DNA of 61,957 nt from Bacteroidia bacterium (GTDB lineage Bacteria; Bacteroidota; Bacteroidia; Cytophagales; Cyclobacteriaceae), in contig JAUIAO010000037.1 of the NCBI GenBank assembly GCA_030425425.1, positions 1-61,957 on the forward strand, given 5' to 3'. Of the stretch, positions 6,793 through 16,020 are shown in pieces; position 1 is the stretch's first letter, and each line of letters opens with the position of its first letter. A model generated the notes under the pieces. The model did no database searches. It saw nothing but the letters and a program-made list of their open reading frames with translations, and was not told where the DNA came from. The translations under genes were made by a program, and so were the position numbers.

Positions 6793-7737
6793 ATGCGGAA
6801 AGTATTCAGGTATTTAAGCGCATATCAAAGTAAGCACTTTGACGCAAGATTGTATGTCATCATAACCGCATTTCTATCGATCTGTTTCGTTTTCAACTAT
6901 ACCCTGGACTTTGAAGATTCGTATATCGACCAACTCAAAGGCACCAATTGGTACTGGATAGCCATGCTGGTGTGGATGGCTTTTCCTTATGTCACAGTGA
7001 GTATCATCATTCGTAAATTCAACCAAAAGGAGGTACGGCTAAATAGCCAATATTGGCTGATGGTCCTCGTTGGGTTTGGAATATTAGCACTGGACCGGAC
7101 GTACACAGGCTACCAGATTTGGATCAAGGAGCTTTCTACTTCGGCTGTAGACCGATACTTTATCACCAAATGCGTCAATTGGAGCTCCAGTTTGATTTTA
7201 AATGTGCTACCGCTTATGCTGGTATATCGGTTTTTGGTAGATGAGTATCCGCGAAATTTCTTTGGGCTAGCCCAAAACAAATTCGATGCAAAACCATATT
7301 TCCAGATGCTGGGAATAGCCGTAGTGCTTATTGGTATTGGGTCTTTCTTTTCGGATTTACAATCTTACTATCCTCGTTTTCAGTTTTCCAGATATGACAG
7401 GTTTGCCGAAATCCATGAGCTACCAGAATGGGTCACTGTTTTACTTTATGAAGTCAGTTATGCACTGGATTTTATCTCAGTAGAAGTGTTTTTTCGAGGG
7501 TTTTTGATTTTCGCCTTTTCCCGAACGCTCGGAGGATATGCTGTATTGGCCATGATCTCCAGCTATGCTTTTCTTCATTTTGGCAAACCCATGACAGAAG
7601 CGATCAGCTCAGTTTTTGGTGGTTTCATACTTGGAGTGGTGGCCTATCGCACCAGAAGTGTCTGGGGAGGAATCATTATCCATGTTGGTGTAGCCTGGGC
7701 GATGGAAGTTTTTGGGCATTTACAGAAGGTTTTTTAG
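6793..7737 (+). CDS. CPBP-family intramembrane metalloprotease
   Basis: About 314 residues with several membrane segments. The C-terminal half carries the CPBP (Abi) motifs: EVFFRGF (a Glu-x-x-x-Arg variant of the usual EExxxR), then FLHFGKP and HVGVAWAM, which supply the presumed metal-binding Glu and His residues. Characterised members are CAAX-like prenyl proteases or act in bacteriocin self-protection; the substrate here is unknown. I place the start at ATG 6793; a TTG two codons upstream is also possible. The first of the two usual Glu residues reads Val here (VEVFFR), which is worth noting but occurs in the family. Confidence 0.82.
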   Translation: MRKVFRYLSAYQSKHFDARLYVIITAFLSICFVFNYTLDFEDSYIDQLKGTNWYWIAMLVWMAFPYVTVSIIIRKFNQKEVRLNSQYWLMVLVGFGILALDRTYTGYQIWIKELSTSAVDRYFITKCVNWSSSLILNVLPLMLVYRFLVDEYPRNFFGLAQNKFDAKPYFQMLGIAVVLIGIGSFFSDLQSYYPRFQFSRYDRFAEIHELPEWVTVLLYEVSYALDFISVEVFFRGFLIFAFSRTLGGYAVLAMISSYAFLHFGKPMTEAISSVFGGFILGVVAYRTRSVWGGIIIHVGVAWAMEVFGHLQKVF

Positions 7738-7888
7738 TGGGTTTTAACCGCAGAGAAAAGGAGAAAACAGAGAGAAAAACGCAAATCCCTTCAAACGAAC
7801 TTTTTATTCGGAAGAGAAAACAGTCTAACCTCAAGATCGGTTAGCATGAAGGTCGAAAAGAAGGTGAATCGGGCTTAATTTTACCATA

Positions 7889-9205
7889 ATGGAATTTGAT
7901 TCAATTATCATATTAGCAATAGGCCTGTTGGCAGGAGCGGCCATAGGATTTTTAGCAGCTAAGCTGACTACAAAAAAGCCCCAAGACCATACACCTCAGG
8001 TACAGTTGGAGCTGAAACTGGAGCAGGAGAGGTCCAACAACTTGAATGAAAACCTTCTTCAGCTCAATCAGGAATTGAAAAAAGAGCGTGAGCAATTCAT
8101 TCGTGTGAATGGCGAAAACGCATCACTCCGCACACATTACAAAAACATGCAGGAAAAGTTGGCGGAGCAAAAAAATGAATTGAATGAGCTACAACAACGC
8201 TTTGCGGTTGAGTTTAAAAATCTGGCGAATGAAATTTTTGAAGAAAAAAGTAAAAAATTCACCGATCAGAACAAGACAAATCTGGATACCCTACTAAAAC
8301 CTCTGAATGAAAAACTCCTTCACTTTGAAAAGAAAGTAGAGCAGAGCAACAAAGACTCACTGCAATGGAACACAGCGCTCAAAACAGAACTCTCCAATCT
8401 GCGCTTGCTCAACCAGCAGATCACCAAAGAAGCGGAAAATCTTACCAAAGCACTCAGAGGCGACAGCAAGCTTCAGGGTAACTGGGGAGAGATGCAGCTA
8501 GAGAATATCCTGGAGAAAGTAGGGCTGCAGAAGGACGTGCACTATTTCAAGGAGAAGAATTTCAAGACAGAAGATGGCAATAACCAGCGGCTGGATTATA
8601 TCATCAAGCTACCCGATGATAAATATCTGGTGCTGGATTCTAAAGTTTCCCTGACCGCCTATAGCGGATATTTTGAGGCGGAAGATGAAGCGACCAGAAG
8701 CAAATACCTCAAACAGCATCTGGATAGTGTCAACAGTCATATCAAACTCTTGGGAGAGAAAAACTATCAGAACCTTTATGAAATCCAGCAGCCGGATTTT
8801 GTGCTGATGTTCATTGCCAATGAGCCGGCACTAACCATTGCGCTAAAGGAGGATGAAAATCTATATGAAAAAGCTCTGGATAAGAACATTGTACTCGTAT
8901 CTACCAGCACACTTTTAGCAACTTTGCGCACTGTCTCTTACATCTGGAAGCAGGATCTTCAAAACAAGAATGCGCTGGAGATCGCCAGACAGGCAGGAGC
9001 ATTATATGATAAGTTTGAAGGGTTTACCAATGATCTCCTGAAAGTAGGAAACAGCCTGAACCAAACTAAAACCCACTATGAGGCAGCGATGAACAAGATA
9101 GCGGATGGAAGTGGAAACCTGATCCGGCGCACGGAAAAACTGAAAGAACTAGGTGCAAAAGCTACCAAACAAATAGATCAACGATTGATTAATAGAGCTG
9201 AGTAA
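7889..9205 (+). CDS. rmuC: DNA recombination protein RmuC
   Basis: A 438-residue protein with one N-terminal membrane anchor (about residues 5-25), a long coiled coil (about 35-190) and a C-terminal RmuC domain. Recognisable segments include LQGNWGEMQLENILEKVGL, YLVLDSKVSLTAY and FMFIANEPAL-like strands. The domain is related to restriction-type nucleases and limits inversion recombination at short inverted repeats in E. coli. Length and architecture are normal. The gene stands alone between two intergenic gaps. Confidence 0.92.
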   Translation: MEFDSIIILAIGLLAGAAIGFLAAKLTTKKPQDHTPQVQLELKLEQERSNNLNENLLQLNQELKKEREQFIRVNGENASLRTHYKNMQEKLAEQKNELNELQQRFAVEFKNLANEIFEEKSKKFTDQNKTNLDTLLKPLNEKLLHFEKKVEQSNKDSLQWNTALKTELSNLRLLNQQITKEAENLTKALRGDSKLQGNWGEMQLENILEKVGLQKDVHYFKEKNFKTEDGNNQRLDYIIKLPDDKYLVLDSKVSLTAYSGYFEAEDEATRSKYLKQHLDSVNSHIKLLGEKNYQNLYEIQQPDFVLMFIANEPALTIALKEDENLYEKALDKNIVLVSTSTLLATLRTVSYIWKQDLQNKNALEIARQAGALYDKFEGFTNDLLKVGNSLNQTKTHYEAAMNKIADGSGNLIRRTEKLKELGAKATKQIDQRLINRAE

Positions 9206-9446
9206 CTCGAACTATTTATCCTTAACAATAAGATTTGCTTAAGACTCTATTAATGAAACCCCTGAGAAAAATGAGAAATCAGAGTTTTAAAAAAAAACCT
9301 TTGGTTCTTTCCTCTGTTTACTCACATTCTCTATGGTTGATTTATTTAGCTCCATTAACAAGGAGTCCAACCAAAAGGTGATTTGAGTCTCTTTATTGAA
9401 AATTATTCTCTGTAAAATCAAAATCGAGATTGAAGAATAAGAGGAG

Positions 9447-9454
9447 TATTTTTG
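9447..9454 (+). promoter_or_regulatory. -7 promoter element TATTTTTG
   Basis: TATTTTTG matches TAnnTTTG exactly and is followed by CACAAACT and then ATG at 9463, so the transcript should begin only a few bases before the start codon. This decides the start of the GroES-like gene. A clear -33 TTTG was not found at the usual spacing. Confidence 0.5.
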
Positions 9455-9462
9455 CACAAACT

Positions 9463-9840
9463 ATGGAACTGACAGCAGATAACAAATTGAAGAAACTCAT
9501 TGTAGTAGGCGACCGGGTATTGGTGAAGCCCAAAAAATCTTCTGATAAGACTTCCAGCGGAATATTCCTGCCTCCGGGAGTACAGGAAAAAGAAAAAATC
9601 CAGTCGGGCTATATCGTGAAAGCTGGACCCGGCTATCCAATCCCAATGGCGATGGATGAGGATGATGACTGGAAACCTGAAGAGGAAAAAATCAAGTACA
9701 TCCCTCTACAAGCAAAGGAAGGTGACCTGGCGATTTTCTTACAGAAAAGTGCTTTTGAAGTGGTCTATGAAGGAGAGAAATATTATATCGTGCCTCAGAA
9801 TGCCATCCTGATGTTGGAGCGGGAGGAGGATTTATTTTAG
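9463..9840 (+). CDS. Solitary GroES-like co-chaperonin
   Basis: About 125 residues. The core is GroES-like: VVGDRVLVKPKK, then SSGIFLPPGV, GYIVKAGPGYP and later GDLAIFLQKSAFEVVYEG and YYIVPQNAILM, the strands of the Cpn10 barrel. An acidic insertion of about 20 residues (MDEDDDWKPEEEK) extends the part that in GroES forms the roof loop. Normal GroES is about 95 residues and lies beside groEL; no groEL is nearby, so this is probably a second, divergent paralog seen in this phylum. Start chosen at ATG 9463 because a -7 element overlaps the longer alternative. Confidence 0.8.
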   Translation: MELTADNKLKKLIVVGDRVLVKPKKSSDKTSSGIFLPPGVQEKEKIQSGYIVKAGPGYPIPMAMDEDDDWKPEEEKIKYIPLQAKEGDLAIFLQKSAFEVVYEGEKYYIVPQNAILMLEREEDLF

Positions 9841-9855
9841 TCCACTTTGTGGGAT

Positions 9856-11085
9856 TTATTCTTCACAAAACGAATCCTCACGTAGTTCTTCCGTTCCAAC
9901 AAGGAGATTGTTCACAAAAAAGGTATTTCCATCTTTTAATTTGACAATGGTATAAGTAAGTTGAGATTGATCTGTTATTTCAATACTTGTAACGGTTAAA
10001 ACATTGTTTGCTGAAAAAACTTCACTTCCGACTATCAGTTGATTCACTTTGTCATACTGATAATCTTTTCTCGTTTTTGTGGGGTCTATTGAAACCCAAC
10101 CTTCCCCATCAAAAAAAGGGTGATCAGTTGTAGAAGTAATTTTAGTACCATCATTAAAAATGATTGTGGCGAGATTGTGATGCATTGCAACGGATATTTC
10201 ATTGATTGCGGAAGAGAAAAATGTATTGGTTTTCAAATCAAAACTTAGCACGGAATCCACCTCTACTAGTTCCTCTATTGGTTTTTGACTTTTATCAGAC
10301 ATAGTCACTAATGTACCTGCGGCAAAACAATGAACATCCAAACCGTCAAAATAAATTTCAGAAATGGCCACATCGTCATACTTCGATCCTTTATAAACCT
10401 CTAATATTTCAAATCTCAACTTTATAGGTGATTTGAGTTTTAATTGGGAATAATCACTCCTTTCTCCATGACCAATGGGATTTACTTTGAAAACCTGTTC
10501 AGAAACCTCATCTTTTAAATTAAGAATAGCATAGGGCTGATCATTCAAGTACATCTTTAGTTTCCTGACTCTAGAATTACTATGATACGCATTCGGACTT
10601 TTCACATACCCATTAACAATTCGGATTTCAGTGATTCTTGGGTTTTCTGGTGGTAATTCATATGAGATATATTCTCCGATTCCGTAACCTGCCACTCCTT
10701 CTACCCACGCAGTTTGATAACTCAGGTCATGAATATTCGCAGGTTCATAAGTATTTGTTCCTTGAGATTTGAGATATGAAGATGCCGTGATATTGCCAAT
10801 ATTTCCTCCGCAATACCAGCTGCATCCCCCACCGACTACATCCCAAATATCCTCAAACACTTCTCCATATTCCATCATAATCTCTTTGTCTTCTTCAGAA
10901 AGGGTATTCCATTCTTTTTTACCATCGTAGATTTCTTCCATTAACAGATCTCGCTTAGCCCATTTGGCCTTTGCATTATCACTAAAATCTAAACGTCTGA
11001 TTTCTGAAGGTTGAAGGCTTTTCAATTCCTGAGAATGAACTTCAACTATTAGCAAAATGAACAAGAAGGATATTGCTACTTTCAT
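9856..11085 (-). CDS. Secreted NADase-type glycan-binding domain plus Hint domain protein
   Basis: A 409-residue exported protein with a signal peptide to about residue 18. The middle (about 95-250) matches NADase-type glycan-binding domains: TAWVEGVAGYGIGEYISYEL, IVNGYVKSP, SRVRKLKMYLN. A Hint (Hedgehog/intein) domain follows from Cys253: CFAAGTLVTMSDKSQKPIEE, then TSTTDHPFF with the block-B type His322, and a final strand FFVNNLLVGTEE. In Hint domains the first Cys makes an N-to-S acyl shift that cuts the chain before it. The last block reads VNN rather than the intein VHN, and only about 16 residues follow, so splicing is unlikely but N-terminal cleavage is possible. No toxin domain follows. 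Confidence 0.8.
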   Translation of the reverse strand: MKVAISFLFILLIVEVHSQELKSLQPSEIRRLDFSDNAKAKWAKRDLLMEEIYDGKKEWNTLSEEDKEIMMEYGEVFEDIWDVVGGGCSWYCGGNIGNITASSYLKSQGTNTYEPANIHDLSYQTAWVEGVAGYGIGEYISYELPPENPRITEIRIVNGYVKSPNAYHSNSRVRKLKMYLNDQPYAILNLKDEVSEQVFKVNPIGHGERSDYSQLKLKSPIKLRFEILEVYKGSKYDDVAISEIYFDGLDVHCFAAGTLVTMSDKSQKPIEELVEVDSVLSFDLKTNTFFSSAINEISVAMHHNLATIIFNDGTKITSTTDHPFFDGEGWVSIDPTKTRKDYQYDKVNQLIVGSEVFSANNVLTVTSIEITDQSQLTYTIVKLKDGNTFFVNNLLVGTEELREDSFCEE

Positions 11086-11098
11086 ATTTTAGTATTGT

Positions 11099-11497
11099 TT
11101 AACTCCTCAAATAATACTCTATCTGGCCTTTTTCATTGCTGTCCATATCAAAGAGGCCATTGAGGTACATTTCTTTGAGATATTCTTCGGCTTCTTTGAA
11201 GGTCATGGAAGAATGAACCGCCACATCTGCGATGGTGATTTTACCGGATTGATTCTGAGCGATGGCTATGATTTTGGCTTCATAGTCCCGATAGGTTTTG
11301 TCTTTGCTGATCTGTTGTCCTTTTCGCATCAACAGCACTCCAATTCCGAGTGGTAGTAGTGACATGATAAAAAGCATACCGAGCCATTTATTCAGCTCGT
11401 CTGGAATCATTTCAAGGTTGAGCAGTGTGCTTAGCAGCATCAAACTGCCTAAAACAGCAAATGCCACACCGACGATTTTGAAAAAGAATGCTTTCAT
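11099..11497 (-). CDS. Two-TM membrane protein with a winged-helix-like tail
   Basis: A 132-residue protein: two membrane segments (about 5-27 and 38-58), then a soluble tail that reads like a winged helix (KIIAIAQNQSGKITIADVA, then SMTFKEAEEYLKEMYLNGLF). This layout occurs in many uncharacterised Bacteroidota proteins. The tail may sense or bind a partner, but nothing identifies DNA binding. It lies 13 bp upstream of the Hint protein gene on the same strand, so the two could share a transcript. Confidence 0.65.
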   Translation of the reverse strand: MKAFFFKIVGVAFAVLGSLMLLSTLLNLEMIPDELNKWLGMLFIMSLLPLGIGVLLMRKGQQISKDKTYRDYEAKIIAIAQNQSGKITIADVAVHSSMTFKEAEEYLKEMYLNGLFDMDSNEKGQIEYYLRS

Positions 11498-11658
11498 AGC
11501 TTCAGAATGAAAACTAAAAATACAGAAATCACATTTTGTACTGAGAACCAGAAGGAATTATTTGAACTTGTGATCAGAATTTTTCTCCGTGCTCTTGGAC
11601 GGTGAGGACTCCACCCAAGGCCAAAATCACCATTGGAACTAAAGGCCAGAAGGAAACC

Positions 11659-12051
11659 TTATTTATACTCAATGATTAAAAACTGAGCGGTGGTTTCTCC
11701 AATGTTGAGCACCTCATGCGTGGTGACTACATCATTCGAGAAGGTGTTTCCGCCTGGCACGTTCACTTCCTTTGTGCCATTGTCAGTGGTGATTCTGAAC
11801 TTACCACCAGCTAAAGTATAGCCCACATGTGGATCATGATAATGCTTTTCATGGCCTACACCCGGAGGAAAGGTACATTTCAGGATTCTTATTTTTTCGT
11901 TTTCCTCTACTACTTCACAGACAGACTCACCCTCCCATCCAGCTTCCAGCGGATCGGGTAGTTGACCCTTGGCTTTTTCTGAAGGGTCACTGCTACAGCT
12001 CCACATTAATGAAATGAAAAGAGTGAAGATGGTCAGTTGAAGAAGTTTCAT
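11659..12051 (-). CDS. Cupin-domain lipoprotein
   Basis: A 130-residue lipoprotein (FISLMWSCSSDPS, Cys19) carrying one small cupin barrel: PPGVGHEKHYHDPHVGYTLA provides the first cupin motif with several His residues, and GGNTFSNDVVTTHEVLNIG the second. Single-domain cupins bind a metal, and this could be an extracytoplasmic binding protein or small enzyme. Substrate cannot be told from sequence. It stands alone just before the DUF6090 array. Confidence 0.8.
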   Translation of the reverse strand: MKLLQLTIFTLFISLMWSCSSDPSEKAKGQLPDPLEAGWEGESVCEVVEENEKIRILKCTFPPGVGHEKHYHDPHVGYTLAGGKFRITTDNGTKEVNVPGGNTFSNDVVTTHEVLNIGETTAQFLIIEYK

Positions 12052-12167
12052 TGGTATGGTGCTTTAGATAAAATTATCAATTTGAATTAGCGCTGAGTTT
12101 CCAACTTCGATTCTTTTTTGAGTCTTGAAACTTAATCGCCGGTAATCTTACATACATTAATCGATTG

Positions 12168-12893
12168 CTATTTACGATCCAGCTCATTTCGTATCATAGT
12201 TAGCAAATTTTCAGCACGGGCTCTATCCAGCAAATAGCGTCGCTCTATACTCCCCAAGGTTTCGAGTCTGAATTCGATGAAATTTAGCACTTTGACATCC
12301 CTTCGATACGCGGCTGGTCGTTTTCCAGGTAAATCAAGCTGACTCAAAACACTATCCGGAACAGAGCCAGATCCTAACCCCATGCGATCAAAGGCAAACA
12401 GATATGGCCCAACGACATTGCGAGTATATTCATTGTTTGCGTTGATCCAATTTTGCGTGTGAACATCAAATAAGTTGTAATAATTATTCAGGGAATCGAT
12501 GATTTCTTTGTTACTAAACTCACTCAAGATTTTGTCACTTGCCAGCATCGTATTCCAGGCTGATTTTGATAAGGCTATCGGAAAGGTGGTGATCATGGTG
12601 CCAGCCACAGAAACAGAAAAATCCTCCAGCTCATCATTGTTCATTTCTGAAATGATGGTGTGGGTATCTGCCCTACGGACATCTACTATCCTAAGCATTA
12701 AATTAAAGTTGGCCGTGTCTGACTGTAAGTTGCTATACAGTTTTTCTAAAATGGATACCTCATTTTTATGATTGCTTCTGTTTTCCTTCCACTCTTCCAG
12801 AGCAAAAGCGCCATAGATACCAATGATGAGGACCAGAATTTCCAGAAAATACTTGTACCATTCTAGCTTTAGATGTTCTATTAGTTTTTTCAT
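12168..12893 (-). CDS. DUF6090-type membrane protein, array member 1
   Basis: A 241-residue protein with one membrane segment near the N-terminus (about 14-30, FLEILVLIIGIYGAFALEEW) and a mostly helical soluble remainder. The N-terminal block is close to that of members 2-4, while the rest is divergent. This is the last and most divergent of the short-anchor members. It overlaps the upstream gene by 4 bp (ATGA), so the two are translationally coupled. Function of the family is unknown. Confidence 0.75.
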   Translation of the reverse strand: MKKLIEHLKLEWYKYFLEILVLIIGIYGAFALEEWKENRSNHKNEVSILEKLYSNLQSDTANFNLMLRIVDVRRADTHTIISEMNNDELEDFSVSVAGTMITTFPIALSKSAWNTMLASDKILSEFSNKEIIDSLNNYYNLFDVHTQNWINANNEYTRNVVGPYLFAFDRMGLGSGSVPDSVLSQLDLPGKRPAAYRRDVKVLNFIEFRLETLGSIERRYLLDRARAENLLTMIRNELDRK

Positions 12894-13588
12894 TTTTTCA
12901 GCTCTTTGTCTATTTCGGTAATCACCGTATTTGTGGCCATAATCGCTCGTTTATAATACTGTAGTCCTACATATCGATATCGGATGATCATGCTCAAAAT
13001 GTTTTTAAATTCCTCATCTTTTTTCAATGATTCAAAATCATTTGGCCTGGCATTATGATTGTTTTCAGGGTCTGTTCTCCGAAAGTTCTTAGAGAAGTAA
13101 GGAATATTAATGGTTTGGTAAAATACATTTTCAGAATCTCTATAGTCACCAATAATGACTGTAAATTCTCCCTCGAACAGGTTTACAATGGTGTTTTGAA
13201 GTACTCTGTTGCTAATAATATCTGTGCCTTTGGACTTCAGAGCCTGATATGCTGTGGAGGTAATGTAAGGACTGCTCCATCGGGTGAGCTTTCCAAAAGC
13301 GGTATCCAAAGCAGGGAAATATGGTTCATCATTATCCGTTACCCGCTTGATGAGCTTGTATTGGAGCAAGTTTGCCTGGATTTCGAGGGTGTCTTGTGAC
13401 AAATCCTGTAGTGTTTTTTCCAGATTGGCTCGTATATCCATCAAAATGATTCGCTCTTCTTTCTTCTGTTTTCTTTGATCATTCCAACTCTCCAGAGCAA
13501 ACGCCCCATAGATACCGATGATGAGTACCAATATCTCGAAGAAATAAGTTGGCCAATTTTGCCTGAGATTTTCGGTTAGTTTCTTCAT
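12890..13588 (-). CDS. DUF6090-type membrane protein, array member 2
   Basis: A 232-residue protein. The N-terminus (MKKLTENLRQNWPTYFFEIL, then VLIIGIYGAFALESWN) is identical over 36 residues to member 3, followed by a charged linker (DQRKQKKEE) and a helical domain. A central motif reads SKGTDIISN, where the other members have variants of S-G-x-I-x-L-I. It overlaps both neighbours by 4 bp (ATGA at 12890 and 13585), indicating strict co-translation. Topology suggests one anchor with the helical domain on one side of the inner membrane. Confidence 0.78.
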   Translation of the reverse strand: MKKLTENLRQNWPTYFFEILVLIIGIYGAFALESWNDQRKQKKEERIILMDIRANLEKTLQDLSQDTLEIQANLLQYKLIKRVTDNDEPYFPALDTAFGKLTRWSSPYITSTAYQALKSKGTDIISNRVLQNTIVNLFEGEFTVIIGDYRDSENVFYQTINIPYFSKNFRRTDPENNHNARPNDFESLKKDEEFKNILSMIIRYRYVGLQYYKRAIMATNTVITEIDKELKK

Positions 13589-14316
13589 TTGGTCTTCAAT
13601 TGAGCTTTGATTTTTTGCTGTAGCCGTTCATTTTGATCAATCAGTTTTTGGTACAGCTCTACCTCCACTTTTGCATGAATATTCCTGATGATGATGTGCG
13701 TTTCCAATAACCGATCATTTAAAAACCTATCCGGGTTGATCAATTCAGATTTTCGGGTGTCATTGAGATACATCTGCCTTATATCAAAGACATCCATTTG
13801 CACAAAGGCATCCACATAGTTTTCAAAAACATGCGGCTCATAAAAGTCCCTGATATACTCATTAGACATAGCCTCTCTGGTGACTACATCTTCTGATTTT
13901 TCATAGTAAAGCTGAAGATTGAGGCTGAGTTGGTCAGGTATCAGGTCGAGCTTGCCGGAGTTTAGTAGTGCATCCATTCCACTCCTGAAACCATTGAAAT
14001 GTTTTTCTACCGCGATCACGCCTGAGCTCTGGGTGGCCAGGTCCGGATCCACAGATTGTGCCTGATAACTTTCGATCAGAAGGTGAGTTCTTCTTACTAC
14101 ATCCTCGGTTTGGACGATCAATGAATCCAGCTGAGTTCTGTCGTCAGCCAGGTTAGCAAGGATATGGGTGAGGTACACATTTTTTTGTTTGTTGTCCTTT
14201 CGGTCCTCATTCCAACTCTCCAGCGCAAAAGCCCCATAAATACCGATGATCAGTACCAGGATTTCGAAGAAATAAGTCGGCCAGTTTTGACGGAGATTTT
14301 CAGTTAATTTTTTCAT
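13585..14316 (-). CDS. DUF6090-type membrane protein, array member 3
   Basis: A 243-residue protein sharing an identical first 36 residues with member 2 but using different codons at 13 of them. That argues for purifying selection on the anchor segment rather than a recent copy. The helical part contains LLNSGKLDLIPDQLSLNL, the counterpart of the central motif found across the array. It overlaps member 2 by 4 bp and lies 38 bp from member 4. No enzymatic motif is visible. Confidence 0.78.
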   Translation of the reverse strand: MKKLTENLRQNWPTYFFEILVLIIGIYGAFALESWNEDRKDNKQKNVYLTHILANLADDRTQLDSLIVQTEDVVRRTHLLIESYQAQSVDPDLATQSSGVIAVEKHFNGFRSGMDALLNSGKLDLIPDQLSLNLQLYYEKSEDVVTREAMSNEYIRDFYEPHVFENYVDAFVQMDVFDIRQMYLNDTRKSELINPDRFLNDRLLETHIIIRNIHAKVEVELYQKLIDQNERLQQKIKAQLKTK

Positions 14317-14354
14317 GGTGATACGATGGAATATTTGGAGTCTGTCTAGTCGTT

Positions 14355-15113
14355 TTATTTTATTAGCTCTTTATGCAATAACTTCAGTGTTTTTTCTATT
14401 CTCTTGCGCAACGCCAGACTTTGCTCAATCGCCCCCTGATTCATTCCAATTCCATGCGCCACAATGCCTTCTAGATGCTTATTCTGCAAAATGTCACGAA
14501 GGTTAGGAGAATTCTTCGATCTGGTTACAGACCGGGATTCTTCTTTTTCTTTATCCAGTAACCAATCCGCATGAATACCCTCTATCTCCCAAAACTTACT
14601 TTGACTATCGCGCTCTATGCCCATATCCAGGCACATATCCAGAAACTGTCCATATACTCTCCCTTGCCACATGATTTCAATCTCACGTAGCGCTGCTAGT
14701 TCAGAAGACCAATTGGTTATCATGCGATTCAGCTCCGGGTTTTTTATCAGGTTAATCTTACCGGAATTGCTCAGATTATTTTTGATTGGGTCAAAGGTCA
14801 CATCTATACCCAAAACAGAAATATGAATCAATAAACTGTCCAGATCAGCTGTTTGATTATCCATCGCATCAAGAATAAAAAATGACGAATTGACACAAGT
14901 CCGGTGCAATTCAATTTTTTGATTAAGCTGCATAAGGTTTGCTTCATAATCAAGGATCAACTGTCTGTACAGTGCCTGTTCTTCTTTTTTTTGTTTCCTC
15001 TCTTCATTCCAGTTTTCAAGAGCAAATGCCCCATAGATACCAATGATCAAAACCAGAATTTCGAAAAAATAGGTTGGCCAATTTTGCCTGAGATTTTCCG
15101 TTAGTTCTTTCAT
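14355..15113 (-). CDS. DUF6090-type membrane protein, array member 4
   Basis: A 252-residue protein. The N-terminal block differs from members 2 and 3 at only a few positions (MKELTENLRQ, FALENWNEER). The central motif is FDPIKNNLSNSGKINLIKN, and the same DPI-x-x-x-L-x-S-x-G pattern appears in member 5. That pattern is the best signature linking the two anchor types in the array. It is separated from member 5 by 63 bp, which could hold a weak promoter. Confidence 0.78.
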   Translation of the reverse strand: MKELTENLRQNWPTYFFEILVLIIGIYGAFALENWNEERKQKKEEQALYRQLILDYEANLMQLNQKIELHRTCVNSSFFILDAMDNQTADLDSLLIHISVLGIDVTFDPIKNNLSNSGKINLIKNPELNRMITNWSSELAALREIEIMWQGRVYGQFLDMCLDMGIERDSQSKFWEIEGIHADWLLDKEKEESRSVTRSKNSPNLRDILQNKHLEGIVAHGIGMNQGAIEQSLALRKRIEKTLKLLHKELIK

Positions 15114-15176
15114 CTTAATTTCAAATGCGGTTGAGTGTTTAGGTCCTGATTAAAGAAAATGGATCTGTTCAATGGA

Positions 15177-15935
15177 TCATTGTATAATTCTTTTGTCAAT
15201 CTGTGATAATATAGCCTCAATTCTTTTTCGAAGTGCATAGCCCTGGATATTGGCAATCTGATTCCAGGTAATTACATATGCAGCATATCCTTCCAACTCT
15301 CTGCTATTCAATAAGGCGTCAAGTGATACTGGTGCTTTAGAGGGCCTGATTTTCCGTTTGATTCTGAGCGTCTGGTCTAATGCCTCCACTGGCGTATAGC
15401 CATCCTTCCAGAGCATGTCGGTGAAATCACGGGCAATACCCAGGTTGATTCCCATATTGGCCCCAATATCTGTTCTTATTTTTTGCCAATTCAATTCTAT
15501 CTCCTGCAGCTGATACACATCTGTAGTCCAATTGGACAGCATTCGCCTTAAACTATCATTTCGCAACAATCTGATATTGCCTGAGGAGATCAGGTCATTC
15601 TGAATAGGATCAAAAGTCGGATCACGTAATATTGAAGAAATTAACATTAATAGGCTATCTCGGTTCGCTTCGACTGGATAATCCATAAAATGGAGTATTC
15701 TGTGAGCAGATGCTATCATATCATTCCTCATAGATGTTTTTTCATCCAGTTGGTCAAGATTAGCCAGATATTCACTTTTAAGCTCTTTAAGAATCTTTTG
15801 CTCTTTCAAATTGTCTTTTCTGTCATCGTTAAGGTTTTCGAGCCAGATGGCCAACAAAATACTTCCGACGATGACCACACCTTCCAAGAGCAATTCCGGC
15901 CATTTTTGGGAAAGGGTGATGAAGAGTCTTTTCAT
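15177..15935 (-). CDS. DUF6090-type membrane protein, array member 5
   Basis: A 252-residue protein with a different anchor (LLEGVVIVGSILLAIWLENL, about 16-35) but the same DDRKDN linker start and the same central motif (FDPIQNDLISSGNIRLLRN). The second half resembles member 4 closely in pattern: both have WxTxxxxLxEIExxWQ and end in a basic helix preceded by ALRKRIE. It appears intermediate between the short-anchor members (1-4) and the MLFLLRNIRRKL members (6-7), which supports one family for the array. Gap to member 6 is 85 bp. Confidence 0.75.
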   Translation of the reverse strand: MKRLFITLSQKWPELLLEGVVIVGSILLAIWLENLNDDRKDNLKEQKILKELKSEYLANLDQLDEKTSMRNDMIASAHRILHFMDYPVEANRDSLLMLISSILRDPTFDPIQNDLISSGNIRLLRNDSLRRMLSNWTTDVYQLQEIELNWQKIRTDIGANMGINLGIARDFTDMLWKDGYTPVEALDQTLRIKRKIRPSKAPVSLDALLNSRELEGYAAYVITWNQIANIQGYALRKRIEAILSQIDKRIIQ

Positions 15936-16020
15936 ATTGTCTTAATTACAGATTAGAGTGGTTTGTCTTGTCTTGTGAGAGAAGTTTTCGGCGAATATTT
16001 CTGAGGAGGTGAAGGATGAG

